This document shows, in pieces, positions 24,931 to 36,980 of a DNA stretch of 64,000 bases. Each line of letters begins with the position of its first letter. The first letter of the stretch is position 1. This stretch comes from Stictocephala bisonia (Eukaryota; Arthropoda; Insecta; Hemiptera; Membracidae). The translations under genes were made by a program, and so were the position numbers. The stretch lies in the NCBI GenBank assembly GCA_035578905.1, contig JAQJVL010000613.1:434001-498000 (forward strand). The letters run 5' to 3'. The notes beneath the pieces are model-generated. The model ran no database searches. It was not told the DNA's origin and worked only from the letters and a program-made list of their open reading frames with translations.

Positions 24931-26384
24931 AATATATGTCTATTGTCGAAGAAAAATACTATAAACACTCGAGTTTGAAACATTGCTGTAAAAAAACTCA
25001 ATACACTAGAAAAGGACAAGCTAGAATTAAAATGTCCTTGTTTATTTTTGCGCTTTTGAATGTAAAAGGAAAAATTTTTTATTTTAACAGTTTTATTTTA
25101 ATCACGGGTAGAGTAAAAAAAGACTGTGATTTCTAACACTCTTTACCGAAACATTGACTTTAACTTTCCACAATAAAAACCTCTGGTCAGATTAAATTGA
25201 AACTTCAATAGGTCATTTATCATCTATTTCACTAACTTACGCTAGAGTTTTATGAACTTTGATTAATCAATAACAATCTTCTTATGAAAAATGTAAAACA
25301 TCTTTTTCTAGTAATTGCGTAGGCCTACGAAATCAAATAAAAATTCGTTTTGTACATCACAATACCTTTATTTAAAAAATGAACGTAAATTTATATAACA
25401 TACTTGTATGAATTTATATGTATTAATAATCAAACGCAAGGCTGTGTGCAGCGGCGCGTGAAATCACGGCGCTCTCTTGACTACCACACCACACAAAAGC
25501 GCTGCAGCGTTGCCACTTTGAATAGCCAGCGTTAGAATCCTATACTGTTTGTTACATATATTTAATTTTATATCGCCATTTTTCTCCCTTAATTATAAAA
25601 AAATGAAATTGTATAATAAAACATAAAAATAAAAAATTTAAACGGTCAGTTTTGGATTTTTAATCATTTTTAATAGTTCCTAGTAGGTTTGCTCGTAATA
25701 GATCAACATTGTTACATATAAACTGTTGTACGGGCATAAGTAAACTACAAAATTAGAATTTGTGAAACAAAGTTCAATTGGGAAGTAAGAAAAGCCGCTG
25801 GAACAGACCTCATCGCGGAAACGTCGCTTTGTTTTGCCCGATCTGGTCGTCGGCAGAAGTGCCGCAATTTTACGGGCCGCTGAACACTGCTCTGCGTTTA
25901 ATTATTAATCCACATAAATTCATACAAGTATGTTATGTAAAAGTTTGATCTTTTTTTGAAATAATGGTATTGAGATGTACCAAACGAAGTTTTATTCGAT
26001 TTCGTAGGCCTACTCAATTACTAGAAAAAGATGTTTTACAATTTCAATAAGAAAATTTTTTCTAATTGATCATAGTTCATGAGTTAGTGAAATAGTTGAT
26101 AAATAACCTGTTTAAGTTTCAATTTAATCTGATAAGAGGCTTTTATTGTAGAAATTTCAAAGTCAACGTTTCGGTAAAGAGCGTTAGAAATCACCCTATA
26201 TTTTTATTCTACCCGTGATTAAAAATTACTGTTAAAAGATAAAAATGTTCCTTTTACACTTAAAAGCGCAGAAATAAACAAGAAAACTTCCCATGTCATT
26301 TTTACTTTTCTAGTGTAATGAGATTCTTTACAGTGATGTTTCAAACTCGAGTGTTTATAGTTTTTTTCTTCAACAGTAGTACAT
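24931..26384. mobile_element. Large imperfect palindrome (1.45 kb), foldback-type
   Basis: The left arm, about 24931-25490, is mirrored by the right arm, about 25853-26384. Paired markers include TATAAACACTCGAGTTTGAA on the left with its reverse complement near 26338-26360. GTAGGCCTACGAAATC (25319) pairs with GATTTCGTAGGCCTAC (25999). ACATACTTGTATGAATTTAT (25399) pairs with its complement near 25917-25936. Arms differ by substitutions and short indels; the ~360-bp centre is unique. No transposase frame; the 66-codon frame at 24936-25136 lies within the arm and is not supported. It could be a non-autonomous foldback/MITE or an old inverted duplication. Confidence 0.85.
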
Positions 26385-27507
26385 CTCTATAATTGGCTGG
26401 TTTTATGAGATGAAAAATGTATTTTCGAAAGTTTTTATCAAGAGTTTTATCATTATTTTAATAATAACAATACCATATTCCAATAGATGTTTCTGTGTAC
26501 TTCAAACAAATTGCTATGTAGGCTTGGCTTCATTGTAAATATGTGGATGACACTTTGGTACTATCATATAGATCCAAATTATACTGGATTTAAATTTTTA
26601 ACTAAAAAGCTAACAAGTTTAAATGTGTTTTATATGTTACTAAATGGTTTTATAAATGAAATTAGCAAACCGTATATAATACCCGTTTACTACGACAGGT
26701 CACCATACTTAGCATGAGCTGTCCACTTACCCTACACACATGAATCTCAACCCTCTCTGGAGTGTTACAGAGTGTAACCTCAAACTAAACAAATTTATTT
26801 AAACCAGATTGAAAGTACACATAAAAAACTATTCATATTTCAAAACATTTTCGGTTATAAATTCACTTTTAAATGATCTACCAATATAATGTTTATTTAT
26901 TTTAGAAAACATTTTTAAAAACACATCTCACAGCACTAATTTTTCTTTTGTTTAAAATAAGACCTATTAAAGATATTTTTAAATTATAAAAAAGCATTTA
27001 TACTGTAATTGTTAATTGATTTACTCGAAATTCTTCAAATTCGAAGCAAACTTTGCTTAAACCTCTAGTTACATTTTTTAATGCTACAATATACTTTTGT
27101 ACGTAATATAGAATTTGATATTATTAAACATTGGTAGTTTGTAAAGCATTGTTGCCAATACCACTGAAATCATGCATAAATGCATTTCAATACTCAATGC
27201 TTTTCTTTAATGCATTTTCAATTCTTTTCTCAATAACACTTGTAAATTTACACCTACATACATATATGGAGTATCTAAAAATCTTTATATATAAAGTTAC
27301 GTAAAGTTTAATACATTATCCCTTAATGAAATCAATTGTTCATCGTTTATAGTATTTGATATTTGAAAACATCATTATCTTACATATGCGCATTAAGGGG
27401 CTGTCTGTGGCTCACAATAAAGACAGAGTATTTACTTTTGGTTACAGAAACAAAGTAAAAGAACGACACATTGTCTATGTTGTACTTTACAGGGAGACAT
27501 TTATTTG
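26385..27507. other. Intergenic DNA
   Basis: Nothing recognised. The 76-codon frame at 26487-26717 and the 74-codon frame at 27356-27580 are unsupported. Confidence 0.5.
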
Positions 27508-27552
27508 TTTGTCTTTGGAGACTACTAAAGTTTCTGACGTCAATTCCCTCCC
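27508..27552. repeat. Dispersed repeat pair (copy 2)
   Basis: TTTGTCTTTGGAGACTACTA, then AAGTTTCTGACGTCA and CCCTCCC. Same order as 21691-21743. Confidence 0.7.
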
Positions 27553-27759
27553 TAAGAAGTTATTCCCGACCTTCACCTAACATGTTGCTAACTTTAAAAT
27601 TCAATGGTATTTCAGTTGCTTGAGTATATCATGTATTACTTTATCTTATTAAAGAATAATGCAACATCTATATTAATTTTACTATGTGAAATAAATGTTT
27701 ACTTCCAATTTAATTTTTATCAACCAGAAACTCATTATTACCATCAGTCAACGGAATTA

Positions 27760-29030
27760 AATACGGTACAATTACTTACAACTTGTCGATACACCATGGC
27801 TTGGAGCTACACTGACGAGACAGACTTTACAATGTCATTAGTCAATAGCATTGAATTTTCGATATGTCCTGTTGGCCATAGGGTACGATTACTTACCACC
27901 TGTCAGCACACTACCACTAGGCATGGAGCTACACTGACCAGACAAACTTTACAAAGTCATTAGTCAATAGCATTGAATTTGCGATATGTCCTGTTGCTCA
28001 AAGGGTACGATTACTTACCACCTGTCAGCACATTACCACTAGGCATAGAGCTACACTGACCAGACAAACTTTACAATGTTATTAATCTATAGCATTCAAT
28101 ATATGATTTGTACTGTTGGCCATAGAGTACGATTACTTACCACTTGTCGATACACTACCACCAGGCTTGGAGCTACACTGACCAGACAAACTTTACAATG
28201 TCATTAGTTAATAGCATTGAATATCCGATGTGTTCTGTTGGCCATAGAGTAGGATTACTTACCACCTGTCAATACATTACCACTAGGCTTAGAGCTACAC
28301 TGTTTAGACAGACTTTACAATGTCATTAGTCAATAGTATTAAACATTCGATATGTCCTGTTGGCCATTGGGTACGATTACTTACCACCTGTCTTTACACT
28401 ACCACTAGGCTTGGAGCTACAATGACCAGACAGACTTTACAATGCCATTAGTCAATAGCACTGAATTTGCGATATGTCCTTTTGGAAATAGACTACGATT
28501 AATAACCACTTGTCAATAAACTACCACTGGGCTTAGAGCTACACTGACCAGACAGACTTTACAATGCCATTAGTCAATAGCATTGAATTTGCGATATGTC
28601 CTGTTGGCCATAGAGTACGATTAATAACCACTTGTCAATACACTACCACTAGACTTGAAGCTACACTGACCAGAGTGACCTTACAATCATTAGTTAATAG
28701 CATTGAATATGTCGATACACTTCAACTAGACTTGGAGCTACACTGACCAGACAAACTTTACAATGTCATTAGTCAATAGCATTGAATTTTCGATATGTCC
28801 TGTTGCTCAAAGGGTACGATTACTTACCACCTGTCAATACATTACCACTAGGCATAGAGCTACACTGACCAGACAAACTTTACAATGTTATTAATCTATA
28901 GCATTCAATACATGATTTGTACTGTTGGCCATAGAGTACGATTACTTACCACTTGTCGATACACTTCCACTAGACTTGGAGCTACACTTACTAGACAGAC
29001 TTTACAATTTCATTAGTCAATAGCATTGAA
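27760..29030. repeat. 122-bp satellite-like tandem array, about 10 units
   Basis: The word ACGATTACTTACCACC, or a close variant, recurs at 27885, 28007, 28129, 28251, 28373, 28495 and 28617, exactly 122 bp apart. A shortened unit at about 28680-28745 follows, then two more full-length units. Within each unit: CACTACCACTAGG, GGAGCTACACTGACCAGAC, TTTACAATGTCATTAGTCAA and GATATGTCCTGTTGGCC. The short + frames in the array are stitched across repeats and are not genes. Confidence 0.93.
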
Positions 29031-29689
29031 CGTCCTATTATTATTTATAGCAGTGGCCGTAGCTAAGGGGCTAAGACGATGGCTATCGACGCTAGGTCCT
29101 TAAATTGTTCTTAAATAGGTTCTCTGTTAATTACTAGCTATCTTGATTATATCAACATTTTTTTCGAATAGGAGGAACTTTAGTGTTTAGAGTTCCTCAA
29201 CTTTAGGAATCATACCTTAGAGGAACTTTAGTGCTAAAAATATATTTAAGACGTATTTCACTTTTAAATAGTGATAGAGTTGTACTGTACTTGGTATTTT
29301 TGTTTTAAATACATATCCTAACAATTGGTATTGCCTAACATACATTATAAGATATCAATTTGTGTTCCATTAAATATATGGAATGTTAGCTACTTAGAAA
29401 TGAATAAAAATATGTGAAGTAACACTTGTTAATACATTCGTTAATCATTTAATGTACTAACATATTTCTTTGAATGAATATAAATGTGAATTTCATTGTA
29501 AAGTGTTTTCGATTTCTCATATGAACACTATATAACGTTTAGTTATGTATGAGCTGTTGATTAGACTTACCAAAACATCTCATCATCTAACCTGGTACCA
29601 ACTTATCTAGTCGGAGAAAGACTGTAAGTCAATGTTTTGACAGATCTTATACATATTTAAAATGTGTGCTGTGATATATTTGGAATTTC
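29031..29689. other. Intergenic DNA
   Basis: A GC-richer patch at 29052-29100 contains GTAGCTAAGGGG, vaguely like a Pol III A box, without a B box. Nothing else recognised. Confidence 0.45.
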
Positions 29690-29904
29690 CAGTACAAGTA
29701 AACGTCACAAAACACAAATGTTTACAATATAAGTACAAAAGCACAAATATATTACAATACAAGTATAAAATGCACAAATACTATGGTGATCGATTTCGGT
29801 GACCACTATAATATTTGTGCATTTTGTACTTGTATTGTAATATATTTGTGTATTTTGTACTTATATTGTAATACATTTTTGTTGTGTGACGTTTACTTGT
29901 ACTG
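29690..29904. repeat. Near-perfect palindrome, arms about 105 bp, almost no loop
   Basis: Begins CAGTACAAGTAAACGTCACA and ends with its complement TGTGACGTTTACTTGTACTG. The centre near 29785-29813 is itself a short hairpin (GGTGATCG ATTTC GGTGACC). The arms are made of repeated words (ACAAATATATTACAATACAA and TATTGTAATATATTTGTG). It shares its inner part with the hairpin at 24539-24773 and its ends with 16900-17041. Confidence 0.9.
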
Positions 29905-32281
29905 TATATATACCAACACGTATTATGCTAATTAAAATAATATTTGTAATTTGACATAAAATACATATGATCTTTAATCGATACTTATGCAAATATAGTT
30001 ATTTTACAAAATTACTCTTTATATCAAACTGTATAAACAAAACATCCTTTTGAATATTGGGGCATATGTTCAGATAAATAGTAAACTATTACTTACTGGG
30101 GTTGGTTTATCAAAGATGTATACATAGAATATTTATGTATACTTGAATAAATCAAGTTTATATTCATCGAGAAGCAATATATTTATTTACGTGGGAGTAT
30201 AACTCTTAGTGTGCTGTATAACAAGTTATTTTTAGTCGTTTTATACGTAAAATCTGTTATTTGATGTATTGAAGTATTCATCATTTGTTAGTAAAGCGGT
30301 TTCGTTGTAACTCGGTAACCAGTGGTTATAATAGATTCAATCTGAAAAAGTCAAACGTTGTTTTTAAACCAATAGGTCGTACAAGTTTATAAATATAGGG
30401 AGCAATTTTATAAATGGATAGTGCAAGTAATGCACATTAGTTGATCTCTGTTGTCACGGAATGTGAATGAGGGCTAACATAATATTAACTAAAAAATATC
30501 ATAAATATAAATGTATACAAAAATAATATTTAGTTTTTCAATAAAAAGTTACTACATGTAACCCAAAAAGTGATAATGTTGCACGGCATTAAATGTACGT
30601 TATAAAGAGATTAGTCTTTATAACCCTACCCTTTGTGTTTTCTTTAATCCCTGGATACAAAGCTTACTACGTCTGAGATAGGGGTATTTTATACCTAGCG
30701 TGTATGTATGCAGGTAGCAGGAGAACTCTGAAAAGTGTAATGAACTATTCCCCTTGTAAATTAACTTTTATTGTGTACATCTAAAGTATCAAATCATACG
30801 AAAGAACACTTGAGGTGCTGTTGGTTATTCCTTCATATAAGTCACCTTAATAAATAACATGGAAGGAATAAATCATAACACCTGTCATGCAAGAGCGATG
30901 TTTCTTATATATTGATACTTTATGTTAATTATGCATACACGAACAATTTAAAACTAAATAAGAAATATTTCGCGTAAAAACAAATGTTAAAATGTACTCA
31001 TAATAGTGATCGATAATAATATACAATAATAATTCGAATTCTGTATGGATTATGTTATAGTTTAAATATTCCACGTGTATTTTTTATTTTTACTATTTTA
31101 TTTATTTCTGGAATTTATGAATGTTTGAAGAAAACTCTTAAATGTAAATACATTTTCTATTCAATATACGGTTGGTTATTATGCAGTTTAAATCTTTGTT
31201 TAAAATGGGTAAATACTTTATGGATTCTTTCGTGGTATGGTTTTTATCTTTCGGAAATAATGGATTTTTTAGAAAAAATCGAAAAATCTAAAAGCCAAAT
31301 TTACCCAAAATACTTTTAGTATTTTTGACATATTTACTTTAAATGACATTTAAAACTACTTTTGCGATATATCGCAATTAGCGGCCTTTACGAGAAGATT
31401 ATTATAAAAACTAACCACAAAAACCAAAATAGTTATTGCAATTTTAATAAATGCAAATTAGTTCGTATTTAATCCAAGTTAAGAAATTAAGATAAGTTAG
31501 GTTATGGTTTCTTATATAAATAAAAATGTGATAATATTACAATGTGATATAAACATACAATTGTATTACCAAAGAAAAAAAAAATATTATGTTCAGCAAG
31601 AAAACATGTAAAATAAAAAAATTTAAAAAATAACAAGGTTTTAAAAATGTTATTTCTTTTACTATTGGATAAAAACTAGTTTTTCAATTTTTCGGTAATA
31701 AAAGAGTTTTCTGTCGATAGATTTAACAACCTTAAGAGATATAAACTGATATTTCACCATTTTTCAACAAAAAAATTGTATTTTAAGATGTGGTATGAAA
31801 GTGCATAATTACCCAGTATACATAAAGTGTTTCGTTACTAATCATATATTCATTTATTGTTTTTTATTAGTGTTGTGTTATCCGTACTCTTTTAATTCAA
31901 AAAAATGTAAACTTAGAAATTTAATCAGTTTTTGACTAAACAAAATTGAATCAACAAATACAAAAAATCTTATTTGGGCATAAACACATTGTGCAACTCT
32001 AAATGGGGTAACATTAACAACGGTAAACATTTAAAAACAATAATGCTGTAACAATAATAATTAATTAATATTTATACGTATTAAAATTATATCCATTTTA
32101 CAATTAATGTTTTCCTTTCTTCTAGTTTTTAGCTTATATATTTGTATGTTGACAAGGAATTAACTTCTTATTTTAAATTTTTTTCTGTCTTGAAATGTTC
32201 GTATTAACTATCAATTCAGGAAGATTTACAACTATTAGAGATATCGCAGTTGTACAAAGCTTCTCTCGGCAACATCGGTTG
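29905..32281. other. AT-rich intergenic DNA
   Basis: No gene recognised. The 64-codon frame at 31125-31319 is unsupported. Confidence 0.5.
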
Positions 32282-32400
32282 GCAGGCTATAAATACTGTA
32301 GGTCGTTTGTCACCAGCCCATTGTAGCTGGCATCTCCCACATTTATCAATGCGGAACCTTCCTCAATCAACTACAACTTCCCCCCTACTGACCTCCTTCT
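32282..32400. repeat. Dispersed repeat pair (copy 2)
   Basis: TTTGTCACC, TGTAGCTGG, CATTTATCAA and GAACCTTCC in the order seen at 24060-24170, same orientation. Confidence 0.65.
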
Positions 32401-32542
32401 AGGGTTTAGTAGATATATTTAAAAAGTATATTAGGCAAAAATTTGCATTTAGAATGAATAGAAGAGCATATAACAAACATACCAGAGGCCAAAAATAGTT
32501 GATGGATATGTATTATTTTAGTGGGCGTGCATCCAAATAATG

Positions 32543-33685
32543 AACACACACGAATAACATTGACACGCATACCAAGGCAACTACACACACGAATAACAAT
32601 GACACACATACTAAGGCAACGACACACACGAATAACATTTACACACATACCAAGGCAACGACACACACAAATAACATTGACATACATACCAAGGCAACGA
32701 CACACACGAATAACATTGACACACATACCAAGGCAACGACACGCACGAATAATATCGACACACATAGCAAGGCAACGACACACACGACTAACGTTGACAC
32801 ACATACCAAGGCAACGACACACACGAATAACATTGACACACATAGCAAGGCAACGTCACACACGAATAACATTTACACACATACCAAGGCAACGACACAC
32901 ACGAATAACATTGAACACATACCAAGGCAACGACACACACGAATAACATTGACACACATACCAAGGCAACGTCACACACGAATAAAATTGACACACATAG
33001 CAAGGCAACGACACACACGACTAACGTTGACACACATAGCAAGGCAACGACACACACGAATAACATTTACACACATAGCAAGGCAACGTCACACACGAAT
33101 AACATTGACACACATAGCAAGGCAACGTCACACACGAATAACATTGACACACGTACCAAGGCAACGACACACACGAATAACATTGACACACATAGCAAGG
33201 CAACGACACACATGAATAACATTGGCACACATACCAAGGCAACGACTCACACGAATAACATTAACACACATACCAAGTCAACGACATACACGAATAACAT
33301 TGACACACATACCAAGGCAACGAAACATACGAATAACATTGGCACACATACCAAGGCAACGACACACACGAATAAAATTGGCACACATACCAAGGCAACG
33401 ATACACACGAATAACATTGGCACACATACCAAGGCAACGACACACACGAATAACATTGGCACACATACCAAGGCAACGACACACACGAATAACATTGACA
33501 CACATACCAAGGCAACGACACACACGTATAACATTGACACACATACCAAGGCAACGACACACACGAATAACATTGGCACACATACCAAGGCAACGACACA
33601 CATGAATAACATTGGCACACATACCAAGGCAACGACACACACGAATAACATTGACACACATACCAAGGCAACGACACACACGAAT
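32543..33685. repeat. 39-bp minisatellite, about 29 units
   Basis: The unit has ACCAAGGCAACGACACACAC, then GAATAACATTGACACACAT. Periodicity is held over 1.1 kb with point variants (CCAAGG/GCAAGG, TTGACA/TTGGCA, GACACAC/GTCACAC). Because 39 divides by three, long open frames appear on both strands in several phases, for example 13-residue THTKATTHTNNIG repeats. These are artefacts of the array. Confidence 0.95.
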
Positions 33686-34420
33686 TATGGTGGCCCACCG
33701 ACCCATTTAGTACAAGCAAATAATGGTGACTCACTCACCTTATGACATACAAATGCTTCATTGTCAGTCGATATATCTGCTGTCACATTTACGTGGAAAA
33801 TTACCTAGATGTCAAATGTCATGCTTGCACTCAGATACTGCGTTTGTCTTCATTTATTTTGGAAATTTTACCAGATGTCGTTAAGGTGGAAAATGTAATG
33901 TATTCATGAATCACCAAAGTCGGCAGGTAATTCAGGTAAGCCATGAAGTTGGAGGATCATTACATAAATATAACGTTTGTTGCAGTTTCATATCCTTCAG
34001 GTTGCAATTGACAAAAATATTTAAAAAACTTAATACTGTTTTTTTTTTTTTTTTTACAAAATTTAGGTGGATGAGATTTTGACCCGGTGAGACTTCATTA
34101 AAGAGAGTACTTATGCCAAAAATCAGTAGGTACTTTGGCAATAATTATGGCCTAAAAAACTACCCACTAACATTTTATTAGTTATTATATAAATTTATCT
34201 GCCTCAGAAACTTGTCCAAAATCGATTATACAATAATTTGTGACATTTTATTCACGATTTTACTGATAATGACACCGTAGCCAAAGTTACAGGAGCGTGC
34301 CGTGTTCGTAGTCGTCACACAAACTAGTTAAGTAGTAAATATTTAATGTCATGAAGATACATCCTCATTTTCGCTAGATATAATGCCTTAGATTTCTTAG
34401 GGCCCAAACAGTCCTTAAAT
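33686..34420. other. Intergenic DNA
   Basis: No gene recognised. There is a poly-T run at about 34039-34056. Confidence 0.5.
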
Positions 34421-34590
34421 ACATTTATTTATTTTATTTATTTATTCATAAGACTCCGATCGTCAAGATATGGGCGAATATGGATTTCGAATGAGTGTGA
34501 TGAGTGAAGATGAGCGAAAGTAGTCATTGTTACAAACTAAGGCTGACTATTCCTTAGAAAGTGTCATTAATTAATATCCCAATGACAAAA
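34421..34590 (-). mobile_element. SINE-like retroposon, 3' part (copy 2 of 4)
   Basis: TTTA-rich tract at 34421-34449, then CGATCGTCAAGATATGGGCG, GAATGAGTGTGATGAGTG, TTACAAACTAAGGCTGACTA and CATTAATTAATATCCCAATG. It closely follows 4326-4475. On the - strand the TAAA-rich side is the 3' tail. Confidence 0.72.
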
Positions 34591-34882
34591 GAACATCCGG
34601 TGGTTACATTCTTCTCAGTTTCATCTTGGAGACGATTTTCTCGTTTCCCTTTCCCTAAATTTGTGTGCCTTGAAACTCCAACTCTAGAGTTGGACGTCAG
34701 CCTATCGACATTCTCTAACAGTATGAGCATGAAAACTATAGTTAGATATGGGAATTTTAACTAGAATGTCTAATAGACCTCGTGTATTTAGGAATGGTAA
34801 ACAGTAAGATTTATCTTTGAGTTCAAAACTTACCTAGGTATATTTTATTGAATAGAACTTTGACTGAATTTGTGTTGCAGAT

Positions 34883-35178
34883 CTCTTTGTGAACTATGGA
34901 TAAGTTGAAGGGGGCAATGTTCACTCTTTGTGAACTATGGATAAGTTGAAGGGGGCAATGTTCACTCTTTGTGAACTATAGATAAGTTGAAGGGGGCAAT
35001 GTTCACTCTTTGTTAACTATAGATAAGTTAAAGGGGGCAATGTTCACTCTTTGTGAACTATAGATAAGTTAAAGGGGGCAATGTTCACTCTTTGTGAACT
35101 ATAGATAAGTTGAAGGGGGCAATGTTCACTCTTTGTGAATTATAGATAAGTTGAAGGGGGCAATGTTCACTCTTTGTG
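34883..35178. repeat. 41-bp minisatellite, 7 units plus a partial
   Basis: CTCTTTGTGAACTATGGATA, then AGTTGAAGGGGGCAATGTTCA, starting at 34883, 34924, 34965, 35006, 35047, 35088, 35129 and 35170 (partial). Units are almost identical, which suggests recent expansion. Confidence 0.96.
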
Positions 35179-35367
35179 AAGTTGAACATTCACAATATTA
35201 CCTTGAGACCCGCAAAAATAATGTATTTATGTCATGATTATAAATTCCAAATTTATTTTGCCTATAAGTTTGTAACAGTTTCGAACGATTGAAAGTAATA
35301 CACTTTTAAAAAATAAATGTTTGTAATATGTGAAATACTACTTCCAAAAGTACAAGTACTACTAACC

Positions 35368-35664
35368 ATGAACAAGTTACAAGAGAAGTAAGTATGAACA
35401 AGTTACAAGAGAAGTAAGTATGAACAAGTTACAAGAGAAGTAAGTATGAACAAGTTACAAGAGAAGTAAGTATGAACAAGTTACAAGAGAAGTAAGTATG
35501 AACAGTTACAAGAGAAGTAAGTATGAACAAGTTACAAGAGAAGTAAGTATGAACAAGTTACAAGAGAAGTAAGTATGAACAAGTTACAAGAGAAGTAAGT
35601 ATGAACAAGTTACAAGAGAAGTAAGTATGAACAAGTTACAAGAGAAGTAAGTATGAACAAGTTA
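35368..35664. repeat. 26-bp minisatellite, about 11 units
   Basis: The unit is ATGAACAAGTTACAAGAGAA followed by GTAAGT. One unit is 25 bp because an A is missing. Units are otherwise identical. Each carries AGAAGTAAGT, which resembles a 5' splice donor, but no exon context is visible. Confidence 0.96.
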
Positions 35665-35837
35665 AAAAAGTTATAAAATTGGTATTTTTTGAGAATTAAA
35701 AAAATCGTTCTGTGTGTTAGGTAAGTAGTGTGTGCACATTACCGGCACAGAAAAACTGCCTGGAGTGAGAGAAAGATAATTTTTTTAAGGGATTTTGGTT
35801 AATAAATATGCGTGACTTCTCCAATATTGACAATATT

Positions 35838-35883
35838 CAGTGTAATAATCAATTAGTGTAATAACAATTAGTGTAATAATAAT
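35838..35883. repeat. 15-bp tandem repeat, 3 units
   Basis: Three copies of an AATTAGTGTAATAAT-like unit. Confidence 0.8.
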
Positions 35884-36916
35884 TACTATTTAAGATTTGC
35901 CATGTTATTTTAGATGTTAAGATGTTGTATGTTGTAAGAGGTTGATACATAATAAAGGTTCTTGGGTATTATGGAAAGCCCTTCAGTTGGGAAAATTGTT
36001 ATAGCGGTTGACACCCTATAAACCATACTATAAATGAAATCTTGGCTTTTTTCTAATATTACTTTTTTATTAACTTCTATAAATCTAACTTTAACTGAGT
36101 TTCATCATATTTTATTTTTAATTTAGCAGGTTTAAAAGTAGTTATTCTTTTTTGATATGCCATGTAGATTTTTTAAATTTCAGCTCATGTATTATATGTT
36201 CTGTTTCATTCAATTATAAACAGATTTTTTAAACATCTAAAAATAGCTGCTGCTCCAAGATGGATTAAGTGATGAACGTAAAATGTCTACCATTTTATTA
36301 CATTTTGTTTGTAGTTGTGCCAGTCAAAATTTTTTACAGTAATTGACAAACGCCATATGTATAAGTTTATCTGGCAAATTCATGGGTCGATGTCGTTTGA
36401 ACTATTGTGGAATCTCAGTTGCATATGAAATTCAGGTAAACCATCAATCTGCTGTCTTAATGATTGAATTATATTTACATAACTTCGTCATGGAAAAGTC
36501 ATTTGGTAGATTTATTGTTTTCCATTTCAACAATTTATATCGTGGAAAATGCAATATTATTACATATTGTTTAGTAATTGTTTTATTGTGCATTGTGATG
36601 TAATGGAAAATTATTTAGTTATTTTGAGCGATATTCATATTATTTATAGTCTTAATATAAGATAATAATGTCATAATAGCAATAGAAAATTAAGTATTAT
36701 ACTGAGTAAGATCCTTACTATAGATAATTGACCACTGAAGGAACTAAGTGAGTTTCATGCTGGGTCAGCCACAGGAACTTACAGTGCTTTCCGGTTTCCC
36801 TTCCAGAAAAATACCTTAACGCATCAATAAAATGTACTATACCAAAGATCAACATTACAACAAATCGAATGCTCTGGTTACAAAGCATAAGAATTCAACA
36901 AGCGAAAAGGCCGCAT
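35884..36916. other. Intergenic DNA
   Basis: The 86-codon + frame at 36343-36603 has no recognised domain. I do not call a gene. Confidence 0.5.
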
Positions 36917-36980
36917 TTATTTTGTGTACAAGTTATTTTGTGTAAAATTTATTTTGTGTACAATTTATGTTATGTACAAT
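36917..36980. repeat. 16-bp tandem repeat, 4 units
   Basis: Units of TTATTTTGTGTACAAT type with one or two changes each. Confidence 0.8.

Noticed and set aside
27604..28746. Three + strand frames of 60-119 codons
   Set aside because: They lie in or run into the 122-bp array. The period is not a multiple of three, so the frames are stitched by chance.
29052..29100. Possible SINE head (GTAGCTAAGGGG)
   Set aside because: No B box downstream and no second copy seen.
32406..33745. Up to 177-codon frames on both strands (Thr/His-rich or Cys/Val-rich)
   Set aside because: Artefacts of the 39-bp minisatellite. Every frame is open, and the products mirror each other on opposite strands.
34883..35664. 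CRISPR-like regular repeats
   Set aside because: The 41- and 26-bp units are head-to-tail with no variable spacers, in eukaryotic DNA. They are minisatellites.
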